A stretch of DNA of 64,000 nt from positions 15,442,058 through 15,506,057 of the forward strand of contig OW028575.1 in NCBI GenBank assembly GCA_932294295.1, read 5' to 3'. Source of the DNA: Alitta virens (lineage: Eukaryota; Annelida; Polychaeta; Phyllodocida; Nereididae). Positions 26,050 to 38,542 of the stretch are shown piece by piece (the stretch's first letter is position 1; each line of letters starts with the position of its first letter). The position numbers and the translations under genes were made by a program. The notes beneath the pieces were generated by a model. That model was not told the DNA's origin, did no database searches, and saw only the letters and a list, made by a program, of their open reading frames with translations.

Positions 26050-28601
26050 TTATAAATATGGTAATTCGATCACAAAGGAAGGCACTCTTCCGGTTCCCTT
26101 TACTTCAAGTTTTGAAGCATACAGGATGAATGTGGCTGAATCTAACGTTCCTGGCTCCGCTTCCACCAGGCCATTCAATGTCAAGTGATGAACACCGTTC
26201 TTATCCACTGCATAACGACCATTATGATCATGTCCAGCCAAATTAGCTATTACATTTTTATAACGATGGAGAATTTCCATGACAGCTTCGTAATTCCAGA
26301 GCAGGCAGGATTGTTCAGGTGCATCTGCGTTACTCGGGACATGGCCTGTGAAACATAAAATATATGTTAATTAAACAGCTACGTCTGAAGTTAACATAAT
26401 TAAGGTGTCTAAATTATACAATTGGATTATAATTAGTCACCTGCAATACACATTCCATTTATTCTATTGTTTAAAGTTTAAGCACTACTAAAAGCAGCAG
26501 TTGGATATGCATGGCTTCTAGTTATGGCGTTATCATATGATTATGATGCGGGTCCCAGTTTCTGTTAAGTGGCACTTCTGTCCTAGTCCTTATAAAGTAT
26601 TAGACATGAAAAGTGTCACTGGAGGTGCATAAACAAAAAATTATTAATTGCACCCAGTATCCATGCTTGGACAGTAAAACTGGTAAAGACCCCATCCAAA
26701 TAACAAAAAAATAAATAATAGACATGCATATGTTGTACATTCCAAGCCTCATCATGCTCATCATATCATCATTATATCTGCCTCTGGCAGCTGGCCTGTC
26801 ACATATTGGTATGATTAGCCCATGAAACAATGCTAAGTGCTAAGCACCAAACTCCACTGGCATCGAAATACCTGCTGTGCAATTGCTACTGTACCAGACT
26901 AAGGTCTAGTGCAGTGACAAGTATCAATATGCAATAAATTTATTCTAAACTGACAATTAACACCTTTTAACATCAGACTACCTCTGCCTGCATCCAAGGG
27001 CGTGAATCAAGAATCACGTCCTTGCTGCAACTGTAGTCAGAACTTCTTATTGCCAAAATGCTAAAAAGACCTGCCAATTCAGCGATTTAATGCTGAACTT
27101 TATATATAAATGCCAACAGTGAAGAGTTGAAAACAGAAAATTTATTATCTTGTAACTATGTATGTTACCCTGTATATTAAGACTCCCTCTGCAAAAAAGG
27201 TATTATGAAAATATACTTCAAAGGAAGCATATTATGCTTTAATGCCTTTAATATTTTCATTTTTTTAGTTTTGATACTCTTTTGCTCAATCTTTTGCACA
27301 ATTGAAGAATGTTATTTCGCAAAATAAATCTTTACAGCTGAACAGTATTTAAAACTGTTTATACATATTATGTTGAGTCTATTTCATATAGATAGCTTTA
27401 GGTTCGAGCACAGATGCCCTCCAGCAGAGGCTGGTGTGTCAAGACATAGAAGAATATTATGTCTTGACAACGCCAGCTGGATGGTGCCTTAGGTTTGAGT
27501 AACCTGTCAGTGAGGGTGTCAAATTCATACAGGTCCCATTTGTAAAACAGCTTTTGTTAAAATTGTGTACCTGTCTAATTATATTTTGATAAATAGATGT
27601 TCCTGCTGTATTCCTGGAGAACATAAATTATGTACTTTTATTATGCATTCTTACAAATTATTATATTTTAAAATTATAAAAGAATGAAGCCAACAAGTTC
27701 ATGTACTTTGCACTTAGCATTTAACTGTCTGTTAAAATTAACAGTTAAATTGGAAGCCCTATTGCTTATAAGTTACAACTTCATAATAGCACACTTGTTG
27801 GTAATGTAATCTAGTAAATCTACCATTACTCCACTGTGGCGATGACAATTTATCATTATGAAACTCACCTGCAACAATAACATACTGCTTTCGATTTTCT
27901 GCGTCTCTCAATTGACTTTCAAGCCACAACAGCTGTGTGGCACTTGGTGCTCCATTGTACAGTGCAAAACGCCTCTGGGGTCCATGCAGTCCCGTCGAGT
28001 CATTCAGATCCTCATTGGTGTTCTTGGACTTCAAGAAGGCAAGCGCTCGAATGTACACTTGATCACCTTCATCTCTGCCAAGTCCACTGAATTCATAATG
28101 ATCCAAAACAATAATCCGAAGCTTAGGATGTGGGACTAAACTATAATAAGCTTGTTTATCAGGTGAATAAAAGATCCCATCAGGTTTTAATACATTTTGT
28201 CTCACTGCATTCGCACTGTTTAGGTCATGGCGTGCCATCAGTCTGTCTCTTTTGAAGTTATAAAAGTCATGATTTCCCCATGTGTGATACACATTGCCAG
28301 AAAAATCGCTGAGACATTTTACAATATCTGCCAAGTTTTGTTCACTCTCCCCTTTACGTTTTGCTTGTCCATCAATGAGATCACCCAAGTTCAGAATAAA
28401 TTTCACTGGATCATCCTCATTCCATCTTCTCACCAGCTGCTTTAGTTTGTTTTTGGAATCACGGTAATATCTCCAGTGAGTCTGCTCGAAGTTCATTCTG
28501 TTATCGCTGTCTGTATACTGAACATCTGAGAAGACACCAAATTTCAGAAGTGGTTGATGGATTCCATCACCTATCACTTGGCCACTTTTCAGTTCACTCA
28601 T
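26050..28601 (-). CDS. ADPRM: Manganese-dependent ADP-ribose/CDP-alcohol diphosphatase
   Basis: Two coding exons, 28601-27869 and 26345-26050, joined GCAG|gtgag ... cacag|GCCAT, encode 342 residues (human ADPRM is also 342). Calcineurin-like metallophosphoesterase motifs occur in order: GVFSDVQ (22-28; Asp26 and Gln28 metal ligands), GDLID (73-77), GNHD (109-112), GHVP (245-248, created by the splice) and GHDH (282-285). Family knowledge: a cytosolic Mn-dependent hydrolase of ADP-ribose, CDP-choline and related nucleotide diphosphates. The ATG at 28601 is preferred over an upstream in-frame TTG because it gives the family length. An acceptor-like 'ttaaattgcag' ends about 7 bases before it, so a non-coding first exon probably lies upstream. 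The single 1.5-kb intron falls between the catalytic motif blocks. All metal-binding motifs are intact, so the enzyme should be active. Confidence 0.95.
26731..26790 (+). repeat. Dispersed 60-bp repeat family, copy 2
   Basis: Within the ADPRM intron: 'tgttgtacattccaagcctc' followed by 'atcatatcatcattatatc' and 'tgcctctggcag'. Same family as 3511-3571, 37501-37550 and 38543-38595. Confidence 0.6.
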
Positions 28602-28988
28602 TTTGCCCTGCAATTTAACAAAGTTTTTTTAGTATCAAAAAGTAATGCTTCACCCATTGATATATTATACATTGACCTAATGCAATCTTGAAACATCAAA
28701 TATCATCGCTCATAACATCTGAGTAGTCATCTCAATTCAAAAATTTCACCACAACAAATACCGTCTGATCTATATTTAATATATAAAGCACAATTAAGCC
28801 TAGTGTTGTCTGTCTTAATAGGAGTAGGTTCCCAATCTGGGCAAATATGAACTTCAACAGTTTTTTATTTGTACTTTGTGCAAATGCTGAGGTCTACAGG
28901 TCGCATGACTGGAATTCTGAGTATACATTATCTTGCAATGGACTGAGCAGCTTTCACGTGTTATCAGCAGTTACAATTGATTATATAA

Positions 28989-29066
28989 ACAAAGGTTTGT
29001 GTCACAGTTCAACATTTTGTTCAATGTCCATTCAACAAAATGTTGAACTGTGACACAAACCTTTGT
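28989..29066. repeat. Perfect inverted repeat, 33-bp arms
   Basis: Arms 28989-29021 and 29034-29066 are exact reverse complements (outer sequence acaaaggtttgtgtcac) with a 12-base loop (29022-29033). It has no tandem copies and no coding content. It could be a small palindromic transposon remnant, a hairpin RNA source or a fold-back duplication. Confidence 0.9.
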
Positions 29067-29399
29067 GATGTCTTGTACTGTCTTAAAATTGCATAGTCCT
29101 CACCAATATTATCTATGGTAATCTACCACAACCAGAAAAGACGTACATTGCATGAAGTACTATGTACATTAAATATTCTTATATAATCAATTATAAATCT
29201 AGCATGGGAGAAAAAAATCTATGAGATACATTATGTGTTGATAAAAGATTTACTACATTTTGTACATATCCATGACAACATAAAGATACAGATATTTTAT
29301 TGATAACAATAACTGAAATTTTGCTTGCACTTTGTTAAATATGTACAGTGATATTAAAAATTTACTAATTATTTATAAAATTAATGCAACGAGTTACAA

Positions 29400-30160
29400 A
29401 AGAGTTCTTGAACCCATTAGTTTGACAGTCTATCAAAACAACTGTACAAAGGATGAATGGAGTCATTGAGAATCTTTTTTCCTAGCGCTAGTAGTCTAAC
29501 ATGGCACATTTCATCATTATTTTTGAAACCATCAGTTCTCAATAGTCTTTGAAACACTTTCCGAGGTCAGTTCATAGTCAGTCTACTTTTCTTTTTTAGG
29601 AATCCAAAACATGCACTACTTGCATACATCAAAACAGGTGGGATAACCATATTGAAGAACATGACAACAATTTGCATATTTACATCCATATTTGCTAGAG
29701 TTCTGGTACAATATAGTCTTTATTAACCTTTTTCATTTGATTTTCAAAATGACCTGAGAAAAACAGTTGGTAATCTATTAGCAAACCCAGATACTTGCAT
29801 TTTTCCACTTTCTGAACTTCCCCATTGTCGATCACGACAGGCAACTTTTCTATCGATGTCTAGAAAATGTTTCTTGCACCATTAATTTACAAAATCATCT
29901 GTCATTGTCATTTCTCACTAATTCTGCAATCATTGTGTCATCTGCATATTTTACAATAAATACACCATCAGATTCACATTTCAGGTTATTTGTGTATAGA
30001 ACAAAACGCACGAGCGTAAGCACACAGCCCTGTGGGGCACCAGGGTTCAACACAATACTATCTGATGTTTCTTTCTGAGTTTTAACGTTTTGTGGTCTTT
30101 GAGTCAGATAGTCTAAGAGACATATTAATGGGTATATGCAGCACTGCAAAATTGATATAG
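29400..30160 (-). pseudogene. Decayed non-LTR retrotransposon reverse transcriptase (3' part)
   Basis: On the minus strand, a frame at 30149-29895 contains GAPQGCVLTLVRFVLYTN and VKYADDTM, the reverse transcriptase blocks around the catalytic YADD. After a stop at 29895 the similarity continues in other frames: VEKCKYLGLLIDYQLFFSGH, then FFNMVIPPVLMYASSACFG, as in the C-terminal part of CR1/L2/jockey-type LINE polymerases. At least two frame disruptions and a stop show it is dead. The 5' part and endonuclease are absent. Clade assignment is tentative. Confidence 0.85.
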
Positions 30161-30665
30161 CAGCTTAGTTTGACTAAAGCTGTGGTATCAGAGCAAAGGC
30201 AATAATGCAATAAACCGTGTAAAATATTAGAGTTTTGCAAATTTACATCTGTAATTCTTTCATTCTGGACTGAGATTACATATCAAAATATCAAAACCGG
30301 TTCTTAATTTAAGATTTAGTTTTTAGTACAGTTGTAAGCTTTGGTAATACAGTAATACACACAACCTTCAGTAGGGTTGTGGTATAAATTTTTCTTTCTA
30401 TATCATTATTCCACTTTTGATATTGCAATATCGCAAAATCGTGCAAATTTTGTATTACATGTATATGTATCAGCATTTGCAGTTAGAAATGAAACCATTA
30501 GTCATGGGAGTATACTTCCCAAGTCATCGTTTATTTATTATTGTGATAACTACTAAGCCAATTTGTTAGGCAATAAGTTCCCAATGTGGGGTGGGAGCTG
30601 TGTAGTCAAGTGCTCCTCATGGCACTAATGCACAATTATATATACATTTACAATTATCTAAAAAA

Positions 30666-30812
30666 AAAAATTAACTGAAGGTTATATAGTGTTGTCATCG
30701 ATATAAGCATATCGATGACAACACTATATAACCTTCAGTTAATTTTTACAGAATATATAAGCATATCGATGACAACCCTATATAACCTTCAGTTAATTTT
30801 TACAGAATAAAT
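30666..30812. repeat. 39-bp-arm hairpin with a 54-bp tandem duplication of one arm
   Basis: Arms 30666-30704 and 30709-30747 are exact reverse complements around a 4-base loop (aagc). The right arm with its tail is then repeated with a 54-base period (gcatatcgatgacaac at 30707 and again at 30761), differing by one base in that stretch. Confidence 0.9.
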
Positions 30813-31554
30813 AATGAGCTGCAAGAAAATTTCTCACCATAAACAGAAATATTAGTCCACCAAGTGCTAATGATGTGATCAGTGACACAATTCGGTTGGT
30901 TCTGATGTTAATAAATGGCATAATTTCAACTATGCCCAATAAATCTTAATTATGTCCCTCGCCAAATTTTCTCAAAAAACTTTAGAGATATATATCTATA
31001 ATGTAAAATTATTCACAAAATTGCATTCCATACTATCCCTAAAAGGGGAAACAAATTGATAAAAGCGTTTGCAAATTTCACAATTAAAGGGATGTATATA
31101 ATAATATATGTAGTGTATATCTGAGACAACAGTTGTCTCAGCTGTATATATTATACAATTCACAATTTGTCAGCTAGCTGCACATATATAACCATTAACT
31201 TGTTTCATGCTAGTATTAGTAGATATGATCTAGCGTCTAGTACTAAATAGTTTTTAACTGTTGCAAGTGTTGGCATCACTATAGATCACTATGATCACAT
31301 GTCACCATAAACAGCTACCAAAACAAAAAAGCAAATTGGACATAATCCATAAACTGTGATTCCATATACTGGTGCTCACTACATATACATCTGAATGTGT
31401 ATAACGACGGTTGTATTTATAACGACAGGTCCAGACCAGACTAACCGAGGTTCATATCACTCACCTGTGTGAGGAGTCATACTGGGCACCCCGGGTGCCC
31501 ACTGGGCTGACGCAGTCGGCTACCCTCCAGGGAGCAATTAGTTTTTAAAAAGCG

Positions 31555-31960
31555 AGGATTAGAGGAAACCTAGTGGGCACCATGGGACCCAATGGGATAC
31601 CCAAAATGCAGAGAGGAGGTGAGGAGAACCAGTGGGATACCCATAGGCACAGTGGGATTCCTCATAACCTTGGGAGACCCCACTTAGAATGAGGAGGCGA
31701 GGAGACCCAGTGGGATACCCATAAAGGTAGTGGGACCCTCTCCCAGATGAGGAGACGAGGAGATCCAGTGGGATACCTCATAACCTAGTGGGACCCCCTC
31801 TTACAGAGTGAGGAGGTGAGGAGACCCAGTGGGATACCTTGAGCTAGTGGAACCCCCCTCTCACAGATGAGGAGGTGAAGAAGCCCAGTGGGATACTCAT
31901 GACCTAGTGGGACCCCCCTCTTACAGAGTGAGGAGGCGAGGAGACCCAGTGGGCTACCCA
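31555..31960 (-). repeat. Left minisatellite array of the foldback element
   Basis: About six to seven diverged copies of a roughly 61-base unit. Hallmarks are 'gaggaggcgaggagacccag', 'tgggatacc' and 'cctagtgggaccccc', with 'tcttacagagt'. It is the reverse complement of the array at 33445-33870. Confidence 0.9.
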
Positions 31961-33444
31961 CAATGTCAAAACAAGCTGACTTACGGTTTGTCAACATGGT
32001 GCGCGTTACGTGGACAACTATTTGTTCTCTATCACTTCAAAAGATAGAAAGAACAGAGATAACCAACCCTGTAGATCCACAGTTACCCGAATAGTATATG
32101 CAGAAACACTGTTGTTAATGCTATAAAATGATATTTTAACATGACTTAAAAATACTGAATTCTTCCTGAGAATGCCTGTCGTAATATTCACTGCTGAATG
32201 ATAGATTTGTAACACTGATATTTGGATTGTTGAAAAGTTATTGCAATAAACATTCTTTTGTAAGTGATCAGATAAAAGCAAGAAAATTTAGAAAGGCCTT
32301 AATATGCACAAGAAAATGACACAATTCTTTTGCAGATAACTTTTTGCCAGACATAAAAGCAAACAGTAAAGTGCTGGATTTACTAATTGTCTGTTGAAAA
32401 TGTAACAGGCAGATGTCACATAAGTGTGCCTGTGATGGGAATTTATTTGCAGTTAGAAGTAAATTTACTAATTTAGCAGACTACTATTAAAGCTGAAACA
32501 AGTGTTTGTGCCCAGCCAATGTATTTTATTGAATAGGCACACTGTCGTCAGTCCACATGTTAGAGAGTTGTCCACATGCAAATATAGTTTCTGGTATAAA
32601 AAAAATTGTTAGGTTAAGTGTAATTAGAAATTGATAGAACAGTCCAATGTTTTAAAGTACAATGATGTAAAGAGTATAACAATTAGCAACATCACCTTTG
32701 TGGTGACATTTCTAACATAATGACCGCAAAAGCATTATTTCAACCAGTTGCCTATATATGAAATGACTCTCAACAGTTAAAAAATTTATTGTAGTGAACT
32801 CTAGTGTAACCTGCGATCGTCATCTTTTTGTCAGTTTTGTGCATCGGTAATGTCGCTAACAATAGGAATACTGCTCATTATTCATGTTATGTCTTTTCAC
32901 ATGAAAAGACGTCACATGAATTGATGTGACAAATCTATAATTTTGAGAAGAGTTATAATTATTTGATCAATCCATATGAATTCACCGAAATTCAGACAAA
33001 CTTGTAATGCTCTGAAAAAGGCTGTGTGAAATCTATGCCAGAATAAGAGCTCATATTTGTTTTTCTTGCTTCTTATGGTCTACCTGCACATATATGAATG
33101 GCCAAAACCACCTTATTTGCAAAAAGATGGAAGCCGCAGCAATTGTGAAAAAACCCTTTATTCTAATGTGATTTTGACCAACAAGAGAGTTCACCATCAC
33201 TTCCTTTTTTTCCCCAATATTACACACATCTAGTGGTCCTCTGGTTAAAATATCATTGCAGTGGTCAGATTCCTTCATATTTTTGGGAATTTTTTAAAAA
33301 TCAATCTTTATATATTTAAAAAAAATAAATAGTCTTTTTTGATTTCTTAATATTTGCATAAAGTTTTGAACAGTTGAATTTATCTCTTCATTTGATAAAC
33401 ATGCTTTAACATTTATGATGCTATATTGATTACATAATCATCAC

Positions 33445-33870
33445 TAGGTCATGAGGCATCCTACTGGGTCTCCTCACCTCCTCATCTGTGAGACTGGATC
33501 CACTATGTCATGAGGTATCTCACTGGGCTTCCTCACTTCCTCATCTGTGATAGGGGCTCCCACTAGTTCAAGGTATCCCACTGGGTCTCCTCGCCTCCTC
33601 ACTCTGTAAGAGGGGGTCCCACTAGGTCATGAGGTATCCCACTGGGTCCCCTCGCCTCCTCACTCTGTAAGAGTCCCGCTAGGTCATGAGGTATCCCACT
33701 GGGTCTCCTCGCCTCCTCACTCTGTAAGAGGGGGACCCACTAGGTCATGAGGTATCCCACTGGGCTTCTTCACCTCCTCACTATGTAAGTGGGAGTCCCA
33801 CTAGGTCATAGGTATCCCACTGGGCATATGGATGTCCCACTGGATTTCCTCTCCCCACTCAGGGCCCACT
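33445..33870 (+). repeat. Right minisatellite array of the foldback element
   Basis: About seven copies of a 56-62-base unit: 'cccactaggtcatgaggtat' then 'cccactgggtctcctcgcc' then 'tcctcactctgtaagagg'. The 'aggtcat' anchor recurs at about 33624, 33680, 33742 and 33803. Any open frame through it is a by-product of the repeat. Confidence 0.9.
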
Positions 33871-35817
33871 GGGTCGTCCTCTTTTGCCCACATGTACTAA
33901 ATTTCCCACTGGGTCATCTCTGTGCTCTCATTTTCTGGCAATTACTGAAAACTGACTGCTCCCTGAAGGGGTGCCGGCTAGGTCGACCTGGTGGGCGAAT
34001 CCCACCATGCTCCTCATTCTGGTGAGGTTTACTTAGGTGAAATATACATATTATTTTATAGAGTTTGTTGGCGAGGCCAACTCCAAACTTATTAAACCAT
34101 AAGAATAAGTACTTTAAAATTTACTGATGTCAGTTATATAAAGTATTATAATATTATTCAAATTATCTTTCATAGTTAAGTGTTCCTATTGTCGCTTTTT
34201 TTTTCGGAATATACTAAATTTTCGTATTTGCGAGGCAAAAATACCGACTGACCGACCTGGGTTTGTGACTTTTTTTAGCCGGTGACTTGTGGTAAGTGAC
34301 AGTTAAACTCGATGTGCAGTTGCAGCTGAATGCTCCTTCCGTATTACTAGCCCTGGTAGTTTGGGTATTTATCCAAACTGACGACGTTGTGGCCATGTGG
34401 CGCACATGCCATTCATTTTAGTATATCAGCTCTTTATCGCTTATGTCAACAGCACGTGGATTACGCCATGTAACAGAGAGTGACATTTCCAGTTCATGCT
34501 CAGGATACTGTTTGGCATTGCGTAAGTCCCCGGTGCGATTATCCTGTGCAGTTGTTACGAACTATATACCACCAATTTGTAGGTGTGTGTTGCGCAACTA
34601 CGAGTACGACGCGACTGTTTTCGTTGAACTAGTGCAATAGGATACTATATTCCTACATGCTGTAATCATACCTCAAGTTGTCAGTGACATGATGACACCT
34701 AGTACAAAGATATTAGTAATAGCAATTCACTTTAATTCAGGCCAGCATTAATTTGCTGGATTCTAGATTGCAATTCTAACCAATTACTAATAATTTTGAT
34801 TAATATTTAACAAAATGAAATAATTCACTGTCCGTTTAGAGATGAGAGAAGGCATTATAATGTACAGGGCCTATCGTTTTAAATATTTTTTCATTTAGAA
34901 GTGCATGAGTGTTTTGTATTTAGGAATTGTACATGTATTGGGGTTTGAAACGGTATGGTAATTAATAAAACATGTTGTTCATGGGGTTTGCAATCAATTG
35001 GTAACTGACAAATTTGCCTGACAATTTATTATAAGATAATGAAGTGCTGGCTCAGCAACCTCATGTATACACCATCAGTAATACAACATAACATTTAAAT
35101 ATTTACAAAATATATTTACAATATTGTAACTTGTTCTAATGTGATCTTACCCCCACAATGTAAATAAATAAGTTCTTGACATACTCAAGGCATAAATTAT
35201 ATTATTTCCATTTATTGTGATGGCCCTTAGGGATGACAAAGATATTTATAATACACATATATACATTTTCAATATATATGATCCAGTATATATAGAGATT
35301 TTGAAAAAGATATTTCAAGACATAATTTTTTTTAATTTCTATGCATGTAGAAACTCCTATATACTCTTTACACATGGACCAGGATTTGTATGGTATCTGA
35401 AATAAAGAATTGAATACTTAAAAATGTTGAAGAAAACTACAAAATATACCTATTGACGATTCAATAGTTTCATGTGGTCAAACATGACGTACCAGTGTTC
35501 CTGGTGTATGGCTGATGCTCCCTGACCTATATCATGGGTGGCCTCCAAGAAGCGGCAAATTGCCTTGTGGGGGTCTCCCTTCATACTTTATCATCCATTT
35601 CATTAATGATTTAATATAGCAGCAGCAACAGTAAGTGTATGTATGGAAAATAAAAGAAATTCTGATTCAGATTCTACAATATGATATTACTGTGTCAATA
35701 AAAGCATATATAATATCAAAATTGCAATATCCCCAGACCATCTATGTTCAATAGCAATTGGTCTTGTTTTTGTAAATTATGTGAATAACAAGACAATGAC
35801 ACCAATCTTTTTATATA

Positions 35818-36068
35818 ATTTAATGATAACACGTTTTTAAGAATAGGTTAATAAATGTTAATAATTGGACATAATAATGCATATATAATAAGAATATCAA
35901 AGAAATTTCCAATACCAGATCAGATAGATCTATCTAAATTAGATATATATAGATTTAATGATAACACCTTTTTAAAATAAATAAATATTGTAATATAAGG
36001 AGAATATTGAAGGAAAGGGAAGAAATACCAAATATAAAAATGTACCAAATCTGATAGATCTATCATAC
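35818..36068 (+). repeat. Diverged tandem duplication, period about 135
   Basis: 'tttaatgataacac.tttttaa' occurs at 35818 and again at 35953, and the palindromic 'gatagatctatc' occurs at about 35929 and 36055. The two halves are AT-rich and diverged between these anchors. Confidence 0.6.
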
Positions 36069-36604
36069 CATACAAATCTCTCAAATTCAGATAGCTTAAA
36101 ACATGTGAAAAAATGAAAAGAACAAAATGTGGCAAAAAAAACAATGTATAAAACGTTTGCCTGACACCTATATAACCAAAGTTATTCCACATTTAAGTTG
36201 GCTCCGAAATAACCAATTTTACGTGCCAGTTTCACCAATTCACCTGTCTATGCTACACCCATCCAATCAAAAGTTTGATAAAGCCACAGACAAAGAGTTG
36301 TAAAATCATTAACCAACTTTCATTTCACCTCAATAGGGACACACTTGCTGGCAACATAATGTTTTGGGATCGAGTCTATTAAAAGTAGTTGTAACGTAGT
36401 GTCCATGGTGATATTACTTCACAGATAAATATGATAAATTACAATAGAGGTGTGGATCTGTATCTGTAATTTAGATACAAGACTGTCAATGCATACAAAA
36501 ATTTGTAAACCGGGCTAAATATGTGTATTGAGAAAATTGACAGCACAGTACTGTCAGTAGCGAATCATTACACCAAAGCTAGACCAAACTTACAATAAAA
36601 AGGG

Positions 36605-36655
36605 GTTTAGTGCAGTATAGCAGACCCAAATTTATGCCCATATTTGGCGTCCATG
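36605..36655 (+). repeat. Terminal fragment of the gtgcagtatag MITE family
   Basis: 'ggtttagtgcagtatagcag' plus 'acccaaatttatgcccatat' matches the inverse of the right end of the element at 23515-23795. The opposite end was not found. Confidence 0.6.
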
Positions 36656-37500
36656 AAATATAGAAGTAAATCACCATGTTTTACAGAATTTTGTTCTGGT
36701 ACACCATAGGGTATCTATGTAGCATAGCAGGGGTGTGCCCTAATATTTTTCTGCGCCATGCCAATTGAAATCCTAGCTGGAACACTGTTAATAGCTTTAT
36801 AACCCCATTTTTAAAATAAATATATTACAAATTTCATTTGTGCTTATCAAACTTTTGATGTGAGGTTTTGTGAAGCCATGGTGAAACTCTTTCAAAGTTA
36901 TAGGTGTTGATGCTTAAACTAAAATAGCTGTAATTACCATGGGTATAGTTTCCAGTGCCATCTGGGAGACTGGCCTGTATGTTAACAGGATGTTGCTATT
37001 GACACTGCAGATGCTGTGGCTATATAGACAATTTTGGCCATTGACAATGTGGATACCATTGCCAGGGGCAGTGGAATTTGGATTAAAGTTAATGTTATAT
37101 GTATATAGTGTCTTCCTTATTATATTCTGCTGTCCCTGTCCATTATTGTGTGCCAGTAACTGTAACATTTAGAGGTTATCCTGTTTAAAGGGGAAGTTTT
37201 CTTCTCAGAAATGAGTTGTGTGTTTTTCCATCATATAAACGTAATAAAGGCAATGTAGAGGACAAATAACCTCACAGCTAATGGGGAGAAATTACCACGA
37301 GGTCATTGACACCGTAGCAGATAAATATTGTCAGGTGACGTCATCTATACTGTGACGTCATCCATGCAACAATGGTGTAGTGATGTTATCGTATTGTCTT
37401 ATTATGTACTATGGTTGTAGTAAAGGCCGGTGTGTCCTGTCTACATGGTCTATGCTGAGGTAAATAAAAGACCCCACCCCTGATGTGAAATGTGTAAAAT

Positions 37501-37550
37501 GTTGTGGACGCCAAGCCTTATCATCTCATCATTACATCTGCCTCTAGCAG
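37501..37550 (+). repeat. Dispersed 60-bp repeat family, copy 3
   Basis: 'gttgtggacgccaagcctta' then 'tcatctcatcattacatctg' then 'cctctagcag'. Related to the copies at 3511, 26731 and 38543. Confidence 0.6.
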
Positions 37551-38181
37551 AGTAAGCTTCAGGTTCAGTAGCATTGGGACATTGAAACAAAAAGAGGATG
37601 CATACCTGCTGTTATACATGTATGAGTAAAAAAGATTAGAATAGTTATGAACAAAACATAATTTCGAATGGTTAGCAGAAAATTGCATCTTTGTATTCTT
37701 TCTAGAAGTGGAGTTCTGCAAGTTCCCACTTTTTAACTGAACTGATAAATTTCATGTGATTATAATTAATAATTATGAGACATGAAGGTGATAGGTCTAT
37801 CAAGTGCAATTCCTGTAAAATTTTAAGACATTTTTTATGTCTGGGTCATTATTGCTTGTTACATTGTGTAATTTTATCATAATTATTTAGTCTCTGTTGG
37901 AGGCAGAAAAATTGCACGATTCAAGACATTAAGATTAATGGTAGAAGTATCATGCAGGTTAAAAGTACACCATTTTTAGGTGTCATCATTGACTCAAAAT
38001 TAGATTGGGTAAGTATCTAAGGAGTATGTGATAATTTGCAATTACAAGCAATTATGAAATATCTCATATACATTTTTATCAACTTACTAATTACAACAAT
38101 ACCACTAGACTGTCTTAATAATGGTAATGCAAAGATCAATAAAAATTGCAACAACTAAGCTGCTAATATATCTCACTATTG

Positions 38182-38182
<1 letters not shown>

Positions 38183-38225
<43 letters not shown>

Positions 38226-38500
38226 TGGGAAGTGCAGCCCTCTAAGGCAGGTTGCTGCTATCGAGGGTTGGTGGATGAGGTGAGAGAAAGGAGGAGTCCA
38301 CCCATTTTATGCCCATGGGCAGGATCTTTTACTTGCCTCAGCATAGACAGTATTAGACACTGAGTAAAAGGGACCGCTAATTTAAAGTCTCATCAGAACG
38401 ACATCTGAGGGTACCATCAATGGAATCAAACCTTTTACAGCCGGAGTATGCTGTGGTTATTGGCCTGTTAACTCACCAGTCAGCTTTGTTGAACTCATGA
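38183..38500 (-). mobile_element. tRNA-type SINE with (GATA)n tail
   Basis: Read on the minus strand, the head near 38490-38400 contains GCTGACTGGTGAGTTAA (A-box-like) and AAAGGTTTGATTCC (B-box-like, compare GGTTCGANTCC). A body of about 170 bases follows, and the element ends in a (TATC) microsatellite, seen as about ten GATA units on the plus strand (38183-38225). This is the layout of a tRNA-derived SINE. Related body sequence lies at 13475-13610. Confidence 0.6.
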
Positions 38501-38542
38501 ACTCAGATTGATGTCAAGCATTAGACCCCTTCATGACACAAT

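Larger units (their letters stand above)
28602..31459. other. ADPRM upstream region with repeats
   Basis: Probably holds the non-coding first exon and promoter of ADPRM, which I could not place. It also contains the hairpin at 28989-29066, the LINE remnant at 29400-30160 and the hairpin/duplication at 30666-30812. No other gene is supported. Confidence 0.5.
31460..34026. mobile_element. Foldback-type transposon with minisatellite inverted ends
   Basis: The two ends are inverse copies: the left end ctcacctgtgtgaggag is mirrored by the right end ctcctcattctggtgag, and further in, 'cagggagcaattagttttt' is mirrored by 'aaaactgactgctccctg'. Next inside, each side carries a tandem array of a 61-base unit in opposite orientation (31555-31960 and 33445-33870). 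The unique core is about 1.5 kb and shows no open frame above about 90 codons, so the element looks non-autonomous. Family knowledge: Drosophila Foldback and sea urchin TU elements have long inverted ends built of tandem repeats. Flanks read aggttcatatca on the left and gtttacttagg on the right; a target duplication is not certain. Confidence 0.8.

Noticed and set aside
31555..33870. Repeat arrays resembling CRISPR-like spacing
   Set aside because: The units are contiguous diverged minisatellite copies with no unique spacers, in an intron-bearing animal genome, and are arranged as inverted transposon ends.
33789..34025. 78-codon frame in the right foldback end
   Set aside because: It translates the minisatellite units and the outer inverted repeat, not a conserved protein.
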